A stretch of DNA of 64,000 nt from Nocardia sp. alder85J (GCF_020176955.2 NZ_JAIUCZ020000012.1:62001-126000), one strand, 5' to 3'; shown: positions 46,351 to 54,988, counted from the stretch's first letter. The notes: generated from the letters alone by a model not told the origin. A program made the numbers and translations.

Positions 46351-46906
46351 GCACGCGCTCCCGCCGGTTGGCTCGCGCATGTGCCGCGGCGGCGGCCTCC
46401 TCGGACTCGATCGCGGCCGCGATCACTATGGCGGCGTCGCCGGCAGTGATCGTCGACCCGTTCGGTGGTTGCAGCCACCGCCGCCGCGGATCACCGGGAT
46501 ACGGCAGCACGATCGGCGCCCCGCCTCGCACCCACACCACGCCCCGGCACCACAGCCGCCGTTGACGGACTCCGGCCGCCGTATCGACCCTGCCGCTGCG
46601 CTGCGGTGTCTCCGCCGCCGTGGAATCGGTCAGCAGCGCGACCACCGACGCGGTGTGGGAGACAGCCGGGACGGGCCGGCCGCTGTCACACAGCGCGGTG
46701 ACCACCGAGACGCCCAGCGGCCTCGGCATCAGGACCGCCCCGACCGGCCCCGCACACACGACGATCCGGCCACGCGAATCCACCTCGGCGGCAAAGCCAT
46801 ACGCGCAGCGATATCGCCGCGCGCATTCTTCGGCCGTGCACGACCGGTCCATCGCGACCTCGGGTGCGGTCTGCCGATCGCAAGCCCGGACCGCGTCACC
46901 CGGCAT
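46340..46906 (-). CDS. Hypothetical protein, 188 residues
   Basis: ATG 46906 with GGAGGTG five bases upstream. The core (VGAVLMPRPLGVSVVTALCD, SHTASVVALLTD, APIVLPYPGDPRRRWLQPPN) resembles the small uncharacterised actinobacterial proteins that pair a hydrophobic strand-rich domain with a W-x-x-P-P end and are often near XRE regulators. Not assigned to a family. Four Cys near the N-terminus (CDRQ, CTAEEC, CAYG). Overlaps the membrane-protein gene upstream and the methyltransferase gene downstream. Confidence 0.7.
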   Translation of the reverse strand: MPGDAVRACDRQTAPEVAMDRSCTAEECARRYRCAYGFAAEVDSRGRIVVCAGPVGAVLMPRPLGVSVVTALCDSGRPVPAVSHTASVVALLTDSTAAETPQRSGRVDTAAGVRQRRLWCRGVVWVRGGAPIVLPYPGDPRRRWLQPPNGSTITAGDAAIVIAAAIESEEAAAAAHARANRRERVHAR

Positions 46907-47054
46907 CGGCCACCTCCGGCCGTGGTGCCCGCGAAACGCTGCCGTTCAATGCGTCGCGGAGGTCACGGACGGCCCTCACGATCTCGGAGATCTGGAACGC
47001 GCACAACAGCAACGCCCAGATCACCAGCGCCACCGTGACAAGCCTAACCTTCAC
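46896..47054 (-). CDS. Small single-pass membrane protein, 52 residues
   Basis: GTG 47054 with AAGGAA six bases upstream. One transmembrane helix (VRLVTVALVIWALLLCAFQI) followed by a charged amphipathic tail (VRAVRDLRDALNGSVSRAPR). It overlaps the next gene's start by 11 bases, so translation is coupled. It could anchor a partner at the membrane or be a regulatory microprotein. Confidence 0.7.
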   Translation of the reverse strand: MKVRLVTVALVIWALLLCAFQISEIVRAVRDLRDALNGSVSRAPRPEVADAG

Positions 47055-47091
47055 GCAATTTCCTTTCTGTTCTGTTGGTGTGCAACAACTT

Positions 47092-47220
47092 TCATGCTCG
47101 TCGCCATCGAAATCGCGACGGCGGGTACTGGTCGATGGGTAGCGGATGTCCGGGGGTGAGGAGGGTGTCGGGGCGGGCGGAGACGTCCTCGGGGTTCTTC
47201 GACACCCGGTGGTCGGTCAC
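47092..47220 (-). CDS. Small Pro-rich protein, 42 residues
   Basis: GTG 47220 behind GGAGGAG seven bases upstream, a strong initiation site. Sequence starts VTDHRVSKNPEDVSARPDTL and continues Pro-rich to a basic end (SRFRWRRA). No Cys, no signal peptide. A small regulator or peptide precursor are both possible; its position between the nucleoside-hydrolase-like gene and the membrane microprotein gene shows it is part of the operon. Confidence 0.6.
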   Translation of the reverse strand: MTDHRVSKNPEDVSARPDTLLTPGHPLPIDQYPPSRFRWRRA

Positions 47221-47268
47221 CAGGGGGCTCCTCCAAATCGGTCAGGTTGCAGTGCAGTGCTTGTGATG

Positions 47269-48228
47269 TCAGATCCCGAGGCATTCGTGCAGCCAGCCGA
47301 TCGCGGATCCGTAGTCGATGTGGCCGGTGACTTGGAGCGTCACGCCGAGGGGGCTGCGGCGCAGGGAGGCGTCTTGGGCGACGTGCACCCGCTCGGGTCG
47401 GAACGTGACGAACGACTCGCCCAGCGCCGCTCCCAGTACCAGAGGTGCGCGAATGAGACTGCACGCGGTGCTTTCCTGCCTGTCCAGGTACCGGAAGCAG
47501 GTGTTGTAGTGCTCGGCGATCTCCTGCGCCCACGAGGGCGCGCCGGGTGCCGACATGCCTGTATACAACGGGGTCCGCTCGGTCACTTGCAGCGCCGGAT
47601 GATCGGTGTGGTTGCGGAGCAGCAGGCGAGCCCGTGTCAGCCGGATCGCCAGCCCAGTGGAGACCGGGTCCAGATCCAGGGCCTCCGCGGCGGATGCGTG
47701 CTCATCGCCTGAGTGGTCGTCGATTCGGCCGCTGAGCTGGGTGACGGTCATTCGGTCGGCGAGGGGTGGTCTGCCGCAGATGATCTCGGCCAGGTCGGTC
47801 ATCGCGCCGGCGCCGACCCAGTGCACCGGCCCGGCGTGGGTGGCGCAGATCTGGATGATCAGGTCCAGGTCCGCGGAAGCTTCTTGCGGTTCTGCCCGGA
47901 CCCAGTGGTCCATCAGGAAGCGGTGGTCGTTGCCGGAGTTCGTCGGTATGCCGGCGATGACGGGGACGTCCTCACGGCCGAGCCGCCGCAACAGTTTCCG
48001 CGCGAGTTGGGTGCGTCGGCCGTCGGGGTCGTGGGCGGCCAGAACCAGCAGTTGTCCCGGTTCTGTGATCAGGCGTGTGGCCAGGGCCAGAGTCACGGCT
48101 GCGTCGGGATTCCACCCGAGGTCGACGACGAGCACGTACACCGGGTCGTCGCTTTTGCGATCGGTGCCGGGGTACGGCTGGGTTCGTTCCGTGATGCCTG
48201 TCGGGGGCGTGGCGAGGAGAGGGGGCAC
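47269..48228 (-). CDS. Nucleoside-hydrolase-like protein, diverged
   Basis: 319 residues, GTG 48228 with AGGA seven bases upstream. Follows the nucleoside-hydrolase plan: LVVDLGWNPDAAVTLALATR in place of the TDxGxDxDD cluster, VHWVGAGAMTDLAEII for the LGPLTNLA segment, VTQLSG for MGG, then EALDLDPVSTGLAIRL for the DPEAA segment. Only two of the Asp residues remain and the C-terminal HDP is absent (LIRAPLVLGAALG). Probably inactive as a hydrolase; could bind nucleosides or pair with the intact homologue. Confidence 0.72.
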   Translation of the reverse strand: MPPLLATPPTGITERTQPYPGTDRKSDDPVYVLVVDLGWNPDAAVTLALATRLITEPGQLLVLAAHDPDGRRTQLARKLLRRLGREDVPVIAGIPTNSGNDHRFLMDHWVRAEPQEASADLDLIIQICATHAGPVHWVGAGAMTDLAEIICGRPPLADRMTVTQLSGRIDDHSGDEHASAAEALDLDPVSTGLAIRLTRARLLLRNHTDHPALQVTERTPLYTGMSAPGAPSWAQEIAEHYNTCFRYLDRQESTACSLIRAPLVLGAALGESFVTFRPERVHVAQDASLRRSPLGVTLQVTGHIDYGSAIGWLHECLGI

Positions 48229-48323
48229 AGAGGTCCTCGTTCAGGGCTCGAAGGGGTGGGCTACTTGTGGTGGCCTGTGGCGGAACTCGTCGTGCGGTGT
48301 GAGCGAGTTCCGGCCCGGGTGTG

Positions 48324-48782
48324 TCATGGGTCGGAGGTCACGGCGTCCGGCCTCGCCGGGCCGGGGCCGGAGGCGGCGAGCGAGTCTTCGTAGCGGCCGG
48401 TGGTGGCGTCGAGGGAGAGCAGGGTCCAGGCTTCGGCGAGCGTGGCCAGGTGCAGCCAGCAGCGGTGCACGAACTCGCTGCTGGGCTTGCAGACGCGTAG
48501 CGCGGTCGTCGCGAGCGCGGAGGTGGCGGCCATCTCGTCGACCAGTGCCCCCAGTGGTTGCGCGGGGCCGCCACCTCCCGGCCACCGCACCTGAGTGGCC
48601 GCGAACATGTCGATCGCTGTCATCAACACGCCACGCTGCGCGCCGGAACGCCCTCCGGGTGGGGTGCAGCGGTACAGCAGCCCCAGCTCGGCCGCGCACC
48701 AGGTGATGACATCCGTGTCGCTGGCGGCGGTGCGGCCTTGCATGGCCGCGATCAGATCGTGCCAGCCCGGCAGTATGCTCAT
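48324..48782 (-). CDS. DUF4254-like protein
   Basis: 152 residues; ATG 48782 overlaps the preceding stop (ATGA). LPGWHDLIAAMQGR, ELGLLYRC, LMTAIDMFAATQ, LGALVDEMAATSALATTALR and HRCWLHLATLAEAWTLL together resemble DUF4254-type actinobacterial proteins, which are helical and of unknown function. Pairs with the 188-residue gene just upstream. Confidence 0.6.
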   Translation of the reverse strand: MSILPGWHDLIAAMQGRTAASDTDVITWCAAELGLLYRCTPPGGRSGAQRGVLMTAIDMFAATQVRWPGGGGPAQPLGALVDEMAATSALATTALRVCKPSSEFVHRCWLHLATLAEAWTLLSLDATTGRYEDSLAASGPGPARPDAVTSDP

Positions 48783-49345
48783 CCGGTGCCGCCGAACGGT
48801 GTGATTGCCGTCGCCGGTGGCCGCAGCATGGTGATGTGTGTCGTCCGGGACAGCGCGGGCCAGCGCCGCGTGCCCGCCGTGACGTCGGCACACAACCTGT
48901 CGTAGACCGCGCACCTGTCGTGCAGCAATGATGGCCCCGCGGGATCGTCGCGATCGGTGATGGCCAGCCATGCGGTGACCAGCAAATTCATGTGAATTCC
49001 CGGGGAATCGGGGTGAAGGGCCACCCTGCGCGCCCGGTCCGGTGTCGCCAGCTGCACGGCCGCCAGCCTCACCACGGCCATGTCGATATCGGCGACGGTG
49101 AGTGCGATCTCGGACATCAGCGCGCTTGTCGACGCTACGGACGATTCCCGCTGCAGCGCGACCAGCGTGCGGAGATGCAGGACGAAGATCGGAGGACATC
49201 CCTGCACCACGTTCCCGGACAAGATCGCCACCACCGCGGCCGCGCTGGGCAATTCGGCCACGACTCCGAAATCGACCGTGCGGTGGCACAGCGCAACCTG
49301 CTCGGGGCATCGGAGGCCTGCCGGTGCGACACTACTGAACACCAC
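48779..49345 (-). CDS. Hypothetical protein, possibly DUF4254-like, first gene of the long operon
   Basis: 188 residues from GTG 49345, with GAGGAGG five bases upstream. LPSAAAVVAILSGNVVQGCP, ADIDMAVVRLAAVQLATPDR, and HPDSPGIHMNLLVTAWLAIT share the pattern of the next gene's product, so the two may be diverged copies. Helical, soluble. It is the most upstream gene of the leftward set running to 30 kb; the promoter should lie in 49350-49800. Confidence 0.6.
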   Translation of the reverse strand: MVFSSVAPAGLRCPEQVALCHRTVDFGVVAELPSAAAVVAILSGNVVQGCPPIFVLHLRTLVALQRESSVASTSALMSEIALTVADIDMAVVRLAAVQLATPDRARRVALHPDSPGIHMNLLVTAWLAITDRDDPAGPSLLHDRCAVYDRLCADVTAGTRRWPALSRTTHITMLRPPATAITPFGGTG

Positions 49346-49742
49346 GGCGACCTCCTCGAGGTCGATGTACCGCTGGTGACCTCCGCGGACCCGCGGTGGT
49401 GCCGGCTGAGGTCGGTCGACAGCCGATTACGTCCGGGAGATCAGTGACTGCAACCGATTTCGCGGCGACCTGAAAGTGCGTGGCGCAATAACTAGCGGAC
49501 CACGGAATACCGCACCGGCTATCCGCGGGAAGAATTCGTGCCCGGAACCGGATATGCGGGCCACATCCTCCGGTGCCGTTCAGAGGCGGTATCGGTGGAG
49601 CGGTTGGTTGGTTGGGGATGATTCGACGTGCCTCGAACCGGTGCCGGAGAGGTGGTTGCTCTCCGATTCCGGCGAAAGGTGCGGCGAATGAGGTCATGCA
49701 TCAAGTCAAGCGAGGTAACGCACGGGAAGCCACGGTACGAAA

Positions 49743-49829
49743 ATACGTAATGCACAAGGCAAGTCACCGTGACAAAAGCAGAAAGTTCTACCAGCAGATA
49801 CGCAATGCACATTACGCGCGCACGTAATG
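49743..49829. promoter_or_regulatory. Cluster of CGTAATG/CATTACG repeats
   Basis: ATACGTAATGCACA (from 49743) recurs as ATACGCAATGCACA (from 49799), and a palindrome CATTACG-N6-CGTAATG occupies 49810-49829. The 490-base gap here (49346-49833) holds no convincing gene. The repeats lie upstream of the long leftward operon and just past the end of the APH-like gene at 49834, consistent with operators for the operon promoter, or iterons. Confidence 0.55.
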
Positions 49830-49833
49830 TGGC

Positions 49834-50724
49834 CTAGCGGTACGGATGCCAGACTGCGGAGGTGTCGCCGGATCGCAGTGACGCCAGTCGGTGCGCGTGC
49901 TCGGCAGCGACGCTGGGTCTGTGCCCGAGATCGGGGAGCACGCTGGTCACCATGATCAGTTCACGAATCCGGGCCAGCAACGGCCAGTAGGGTTCGTCGC
50001 GGACGTCGGCGCCGTAGGCAGCGGCGAATTCGATGTAGAACGGCATCCGGTCGAAACGGCTGGCGCCGACGGCCTGCGGCACGAGATCCCATGCCAGCGG
50101 GCCGATCCCGGTTTCGTCGAGGTCGCAGTAGATCACTCGGCCGGATCCGGTCGACAGCAGGTTCCCGATGTGCGGATCACCGTGAACCACTCCGACGGGG
50201 ATCTCGGGGCTGTCGTGCCGGTAGGCCTGTTCGACGGCGGCCCACTGGTTCTGCAGCCATTCGAGATCGCTGCCGGTCATCACCGGGTCGGCTGCGGCGA
50301 GGCGGTGGTGACCGGTGGTGAACGGATCCCAGGCAGGCAATGCCGGGTCGGCCGCGATGCGGTGCAACTCCCGCAAGGGGGCCGCGAGATCGTGTGCAGT
50401 CCAGTCGTTCCGGACTTCTTCCGCGTGCCAGAAGGTGGCGGTGTAGTCGCCGATCGTGACGGGCTGGACGCCGTCGAGCAGCCGGACCGCTGGTGCGTCG
50501 TGTTCGGAGAGCCATCGTGCGGCGGCGACGGTGCGCTGCCCGCGTGCTCGGCCGGTTTCGCCGGTGGCGATGCGTACCACCACGGGGGCGTCGAGGCGGT
50601 AGACGGCGTTGACGGTGTACGCGATCAGCCGTGCTCCGTCGGACGGCAGCTGCATGCGGGCACAGGCATCGGCCAGCGCTGCTTGGAGGTCCGCGGCGAG
50701 GCGCGGCGAAATGGTGGTCGCCAC
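49834..50724 (-). CDS. Aminoglycoside-phosphotransferase-fold kinase
   Basis: 296 residues, GTG 50724. Brenner catalytic motif VGVVHGDPHIGNLLSTGSG (HGDxxxxN complete), metal Asp in VIYCDLDETGIGPLAWDL, and nucleotide lobe VVVRIATGETGRARGQR. Resistance to an aminoglycoside is not implied; many of this fold phosphorylate amino sugars, homoserine or other alcohols. Thirty bases after the XRE-TPR gene, with which it forms a module repeated next door. Confidence 0.85.
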   Translation of the reverse strand: MATTISPRLAADLQAALADACARMQLPSDGARLIAYTVNAVYRLDAPVVVRIATGETGRARGQRTVAAARWLSEHDAPAVRLLDGVQPVTIGDYTATFWHAEEVRNDWTAHDLAAPLRELHRIAADPALPAWDPFTTGHHRLAAADPVMTGSDLEWLQNQWAAVEQAYRHDSPEIPVGVVHGDPHIGNLLSTGSGRVIYCDLDETGIGPLAWDLVPQAVGASRFDRMPFYIEFAAAYGADVRDEPYWPLLARIRELIMVTSVLPDLGHRPSVAAEHAHRLASLRSGDTSAVWHPYR

Positions 50725-50753
50725 GTCGACATCGTAGGCCGGATCGAAGGCTC

Positions 50754-52124
50754 TTACGGTGGCGGAGCCGCGGCGACCGGCAGGCTCAGCTGCTGTACGT
50801 CCTGGCGGATCGCGCGCACGTCCGGGTGGCGAAGGTACGGGGCGGCGGTGCTGCCCATCGTGTGCAGCCGGTCGATCGCCCGCGCGCTGACGACCCCGTC
50901 GGTCATGGTGAGTGCCGCGTGAGCTGCCTCGACGGCCGGGTCGATGTCACCGAGCCGGAAATGACCGGTCGCTGTGTTGATGAGGTCGAACAGGACACTG
51001 CGTGCAGGCCGGTCGCCCGGCTGGCGGGCCACCGAGTTCAGGGAGGCGCTGGTCTGTTCCAGCGACCGGATCGTGTACCGCTGGGCCACGGCGGGGGTAT
51101 CGGTCGACTCGGCGAGCTCGTTGTAGATCACGGCGGCGAGCCCGGCTTGCTCACCGGCGGCGAAATAGACCTGTGTCCAGGGCGCGGGTTCCGTCTCGGT
51201 GCTGGCGGCGCGCGCGAGTTCGTGGTCGGCGCGCGCCAGCGCGTCGAGCATCCCGGTCTCACGCCCCATCATGGCGTGCGCCCACGCCTCGTTGGCGTGC
51301 AGGCGCGCTGACTCCGCGGAGTCGGCCGCGTCCTGTGCGCTGATCTGGCCCAGCTGGAAGATCTGCAACGCTGCCTGCGGCCGCTGTTGTGCCAGCGCAA
51401 CCCGGCCCAGCGCATATAACACCGACGCGGCCAGGCTCGGCACGCCCGCGTCGTGGGCGAACTTCAACGCCAGCGCGAGGTAGCTGCGCGCGTGGCTCTG
51501 GTCACCGATGTCGTGGTGCGCCCACCCGGCTACCCGCGACAGGTCGGCCAGAGCCCCAGCCAGCGCCATGCCGGTCGCGGGGTTGTCGCACCGGTCGAGT
51601 AGCCGGCGTCCCCAGTTCAGCCAATCGGCAGCCCGATCCGCGACAGCGAAACCGCCGTGGCGCTGGTCCATGCCTCGCAGGTTCGCCGTGATCACCCGGA
51701 CGAACTCCACGTCCGCAGCCCCCACATTGCCCGGCAATGGCATGGAACCAGCGGTGAGGTCGGGTAGCCATGGATCCAGATCCGCAGGGGCACCGACGGT
51801 CACGCCGGCAAGCGCAGCCACGAAGCCTGCGCTGTCGACGGCATCCGCTGACAGGGCCGGCGGCGCGGCGGCGGGCAGGGGCGCGCCGATCTCGCGCAGC
51901 GCGGCGAGGTATCCGGGTGTGATCTTCTCGACGCGGCCGCATTCCCACAATGAGATGTGCTGCTGGTCGCAGGCGAGGTCCACACCCAGTCGGTGGCCGG
52001 CGGCCTTGAGTTCGGTGGCGAATCGGCGCTGGGTCATTCCCTGCCGACGGCGGAATCCACGCAGCTGAGCGCCCCAGTCGAGCGCGGTGTCGACGGCGCT
52101 CGACGGATCAGACTGTGCTGCCAC
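50754..52124 (-). CDS. XRE-family regulator with TPR-like C-terminus, copy A
   Basis: 456 residues, GTG 52124 (VAAQSDPSSAV in the paralogue's equivalent place). HTH at about 18-75: LRGFRRRQGMTQRRFATELK, then CDQQHISLWECGRVEKITPG. TPR-like solenoid follows (ALAQQRPQAALQIFQLGQIS). It matches the product of 53203-54729 along its length (N-terminus MxxQSDPSSAVxTALDWGA), and the two genes share a promoter block. Likely autoregulates and controls the kinase behind it. Confidence 0.88.
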   Translation of the reverse strand: MAAQSDPSSAVDTALDWGAQLRGFRRRQGMTQRRFATELKAAGHRLGVDLACDQQHISLWECGRVEKITPGYLAALREIGAPLPAAAPPALSADAVDSAGFVAALAGVTVGAPADLDPWLPDLTAGSMPLPGNVGAADVEFVRVITANLRGMDQRHGGFAVADRAADWLNWGRRLLDRCDNPATGMALAGALADLSRVAGWAHHDIGDQSHARSYLALALKFAHDAGVPSLAASVLYALGRVALAQQRPQAALQIFQLGQISAQDAADSAESARLHANEAWAHAMMGRETGMLDALARADHELARAASTETEPAPWTQVYFAAGEQAGLAAVIYNELAESTDTPAVAQRYTIRSLEQTSASLNSVARQPGDRPARSVLFDLINTATGHFRLGDIDPAVEAAHAALTMTDGVVSARAIDRLHTMGSTAAPYLRHPDVRAIRQDVQQLSLPVAAAPPP

Positions 52125-52172
52125 GATTTCGACCGCCCTCCACCTCGCCTACGTACTCCCTTTGATCGAGGC

Positions 52173-52215
52173 ATTATCACTCCGAGCTCTCGATAATGCA
52201 GCCCAAAACGACTAT
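52173..52215 (-). promoter_or_regulatory. Promoter and conserved upstream block, copy A
   Basis: A -10 like GATAAT (52173-52178, minus strand) is preceded, 26 bases further up, by a 17-base block CAGCCCAAAACGACTAT (plus strand, 52199-52215). The same arrangement with 15 of 17 bases conserved is found before the paralogous regulator, so both sites are probably functional. Confidence 0.65.
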
Positions 52216-52275
52216 CCCATCAGACAATTCACGGACAGCGGGCCGGCGCGGATCGCCTTCCGGTGTTCGTGGGAG

Positions 52276-53190
52276 CTATCGGTAGCTGTGCCACAGCGCC
52301 GGGTCGCCGGTGCGCAGGGTATGCAGCCGGTGTGCGTGCTCGGCGGCGATCGCGGGACGGCGGGACAAGTCCGGGACAGCGGAGGTCACCAGCAGCAACT
52401 CCCGGATGCGGCTCAGCACAGCCCACTCGGGAGAATCGGTGACCTCGCGACCGTATGCGGCGGCGAAATCCGTATAGAACCCGTTGTCCGCGAACCGCAT
52501 CGCGTCCGTTGCCTGCACGGCCAGATCCCAGGACACCGGGCCCACACCGGCGGAGTCCAGGTCCGCCAGCACCGGCACAGTACCCTCGACTGCGGGGCAC
52601 AGCAGGTTTCCCGGGTGCGCATCACCGTGCACGAGGCCGATCGACAGCGGCGGCAGTGCGCGGTACGCCTCGGCGGTCTGGTCCCACTGCGCGCGCAGCC
52701 ACGCCAGATCTTCGGCCGGTAGTGCCGGATCAGCGGCGGCCAGCCGTGCGCCGGCTGCCTTGAACGGCTCCCACCGGGGTAGGTCGGAATCGGAAACGTC
52801 CAGTGAGTGAACAGCTTTGAGCGGCGAAGCCAGATCGGCGCCGGTCCAGGGGACCTCCTCGGCGCGGTGCGGCAGGGCCTGCCAGAACGTCACGGAGAAG
52901 TCCTGGCCGACGAACATCGGATTCTCGATCCCGTCGGCCAGCCGCACGGTGGGAGCGTCGCGGTCGGCGAGCCAGCGTGCGACCGCGGCGATGCGCGGCG
53001 CCCGGAACCGTCCCAAGCCACCGATGCCGATCCGGACGATCACAGGGACCTCGGCGAGCTGATAGACGGCGTTGTTGACATACTTCAGCAGCGCCGCCTC
53101 CGCAGGGTCCACGTGCAGACCGGCCCTCGAACACGCTTCGGCCAGGACGGCACGCAGCTGCCGGGCCCGGTGCGGCGACAATTGAGTCAC
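52276..53190 (-). CDS. Aminoglycoside-phosphotransferase-fold kinase, paralogue
   Basis: 304 residues, GTG 53190, 13 bases after the regulator's stop. Catalytic motif GLVHGDAHPGNLLCPAVEG and metal Asp in VLADLDSAGVGPVSWDLAVQ; nucleotide lobe VIVRIGIGGLGRFR. Clearly homologous to the kinase at 49834 (shared C-terminal AAEHAHRL-S/T-LR...WHxYR). The substrate is unknown. Confidence 0.86.
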   Translation of the reverse strand: MTQLSPHRARQLRAVLAEACSRAGLHVDPAEAALLKYVNNAVYQLAEVPVIVRIGIGGLGRFRAPRIAAVARWLADRDAPTVRLADGIENPMFVGQDFSVTFWQALPHRAEEVPWTGADLASPLKAVHSLDVSDSDLPRWEPFKAAGARLAAADPALPAEDLAWLRAQWDQTAEAYRALPPLSIGLVHGDAHPGNLLCPAVEGTVPVLADLDSAGVGPVSWDLAVQATDAMRFADNGFYTDFAAAYGREVTDSPEWAVLSRIRELLLVTSAVPDLSRRPAIAAEHAHRLHTLRTGDPALWHSYR

Positions 53191-53202
53191 GACGGTGCTC
53201 GG

Positions 53203-54729
53203 TCAGGTGCCGACGGCCGCGGCCGAATGCTGGACGATCACGTCACGGTAACCATCCATCAGATCGCGCAACGTCGAATTCCGTGCGACGAACGGCAGGG
53301 CCGCGGCGACGACCTGCGGCAACCGCTCGACAGCACGCGTGGAGTTCAACACCTTCACCTCGTCGAGCAGTTCTTCCGCGGAGGCCAGTCCGCCACCGAC
53401 ATCGCCAACCCAGAATTGGCAGGTCGTCCTGACTAGCCGGTCATAGACCCGGCTACGCGCCGGCCTGCCAGGATCGGTCGCCGCGAGAGAGCCCGTCGTC
53501 AGATCGATTGCGACGGAGGCCAGTCGCTGCGCCTCCACACGATCCTCGATGGTGTCCGCCAGTGTGCTGTAGACCAGAGCCCGATGGCCCTCCCAGTCGC
53601 CACGGGAGAAGAACACCTGATGCCACGGTTCGATGCGGTTCGGCTGGATTCTGCCCATCGCATGCTCGGCTCGCGCGAAACACTCCTCCACCTGATCTTG
53701 CAGGCCCATCAGCGCGTACATCCAGGCGGCGGTCGCATGGAGCTGAGCTTCCTCGCCGAGGTCGTTGGCATCCTGTGCGGCGATCTGCCCGAGTTGGACG
53801 TACCGCAATGCCAACTTCACGTGGTTGTGGTCGAGCTCCTCCGAACGTTCGCGCATGCTGCCCCGCCCACCCTGATATTGGTGAAGCGCAACGCGGCTCA
53901 GCCCGAAAAGCACATCCGCGCTCAAGCTATGCGCTTGAGCGGCAACCGTTTTCGACGAACGCAGCCATCCGAGTGCCTGCGCGAAGCAGCCCTCGGCGTG
54001 TTCTTGACGACCAGCATCGTGACAGGCCCATGCCGTGGTGTTGGCCAGTTGTGCCGCCGCCACCCGCAACTCGCCCTCCAGCGCTGGCGGGACCCTCTGA
54101 TCGAGCAGACGCGCTGCCCAACCGAGAGCGCCCTGCGCTGCGTCGACCGATGCGGCCCCGCCGCTATCGCTGGACAGCTGATCGAGTGTCGCGGTCATCA
54201 TACGAATCCGAGCAACATGATATGGCTCGACCACGGCCGGCACCGGCGCCAGCGGGGCCGGCAACGCGGGCAGCCACCTGTGCAATCCGGTGGTCTCGCC
54301 GACCACAGCTGCAGCTACAGCGCCGAGAAACCGTCTGCGTCGCACATCGGCCTCCTCGGGTAGGTCTTCACCAACGCTACCGTCACCCCCACCGACTGCA
54401 CTCGCGCTCGCATAACGGGCTGATACGAGTGAGGGTTGAGCGTCCACGTGCACCACGGTGGGACCATCCGTGGTGCCGGGCAGCGGTGCACCGATCTTCC
54501 TCAGCACCTGCTCGTATTCAGGTGATATGCGCACCACGATGCCGCGTTCCCACAGAGAGATGTGCTGTTGCTCGCAGCCCAGCTCCAGGCCCAGCTCCCG
54601 GCCGACCGCTTTGAGTCCGTCGGCGAGGTTCTGCTGGCTTTCTCCACGTCGCCGGCGGAATGCACGCAGTTCAGCACCCCAATCGAGCGCTGTCGTGACG
54701 GCACTCGACGGATCTGACTGCATTGCCAC
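53203..54729 (-). CDS. XRE-family regulator with TPR-like C-terminus, copy B
   Basis: 508 residues from GTG 54729 (VAMQSDPSSAV), chosen to match copy A. HTH LRAFRRRRGESQQNLADGLK, then CEQQHISLWERGIVVRISPE. It carries an extra 60-residue acidic/RRRR insertion (VGEDLPEEADVRRRRFLGAV) before the TPR-like region, absent from copy A. Precedes the second kinase by 13 bases. Confidence 0.88.
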   Translation of the reverse strand: MAMQSDPSSAVTTALDWGAELRAFRRRRGESQQNLADGLKAVGRELGLELGCEQQHISLWERGIVVRISPEYEQVLRKIGAPLPGTTDGPTVVHVDAQPSLVSARYASASAVGGGDGSVGEDLPEEADVRRRRFLGAVAAAVVGETTGLHRWLPALPAPLAPVPAVVEPYHVARIRMMTATLDQLSSDSGGAASVDAAQGALGWAARLLDQRVPPALEGELRVAAAQLANTTAWACHDAGRQEHAEGCFAQALGWLRSSKTVAAQAHSLSADVLFGLSRVALHQYQGGRGSMRERSEELDHNHVKLALRYVQLGQIAAQDANDLGEEAQLHATAAWMYALMGLQDQVEECFARAEHAMGRIQPNRIEPWHQVFFSRGDWEGHRALVYSTLADTIEDRVEAQRLASVAIDLTTGSLAATDPGRPARSRVYDRLVRTTCQFWVGDVGGGLASAEELLDEVKVLNSTRAVERLPQVVAAALPFVARNSTLRDLMDGYRDVIVQHSAAAVGT

Positions 54730-54775
54730 GATTCGACCACCCTCTGCCTCATCGACATGTCCCCTCAATGGAGGA

Positions 54776-54818
54776 ATTATCACCCCGAATGTCCAGATTC
54801 ACAGCCCAAATCGGCTAT
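54776..54818 (-). promoter_or_regulatory. Promoter and conserved upstream block, copy B
   Basis: GATAAT (54776-54781, minus strand) with CAGCCCAAATCGGCTAT (54802-54818) beginning 26 bases further upstream, the same spacing as in copy A. Between -10 and start codon both copies also share a GGGTGGTCGAATCGTGGCA-like leader. Confidence 0.65.
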
Positions 54819-54988
54819 AGCATTGGATATTTCGAGCCTCGGCGTGTTCCCGCGCTGTACACATCGGCCCGGCGCCCGCGGGAGCAGTCCGGGAGTCCGG
54901 GCAGACCGGTTCGCCGTAGCTGAGGACGAAACGACCCTCCCCGAGTCATACTGAGGGCACAGGGGCAATCAGATCAGGGGGAAATCCA

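Noticed and set aside
53203..54783. Longer N-terminus for regulator copy B
   Set aside because: The extra codons overlap the promoter block shared with copy A, and copy A begins at the equivalent GTG.
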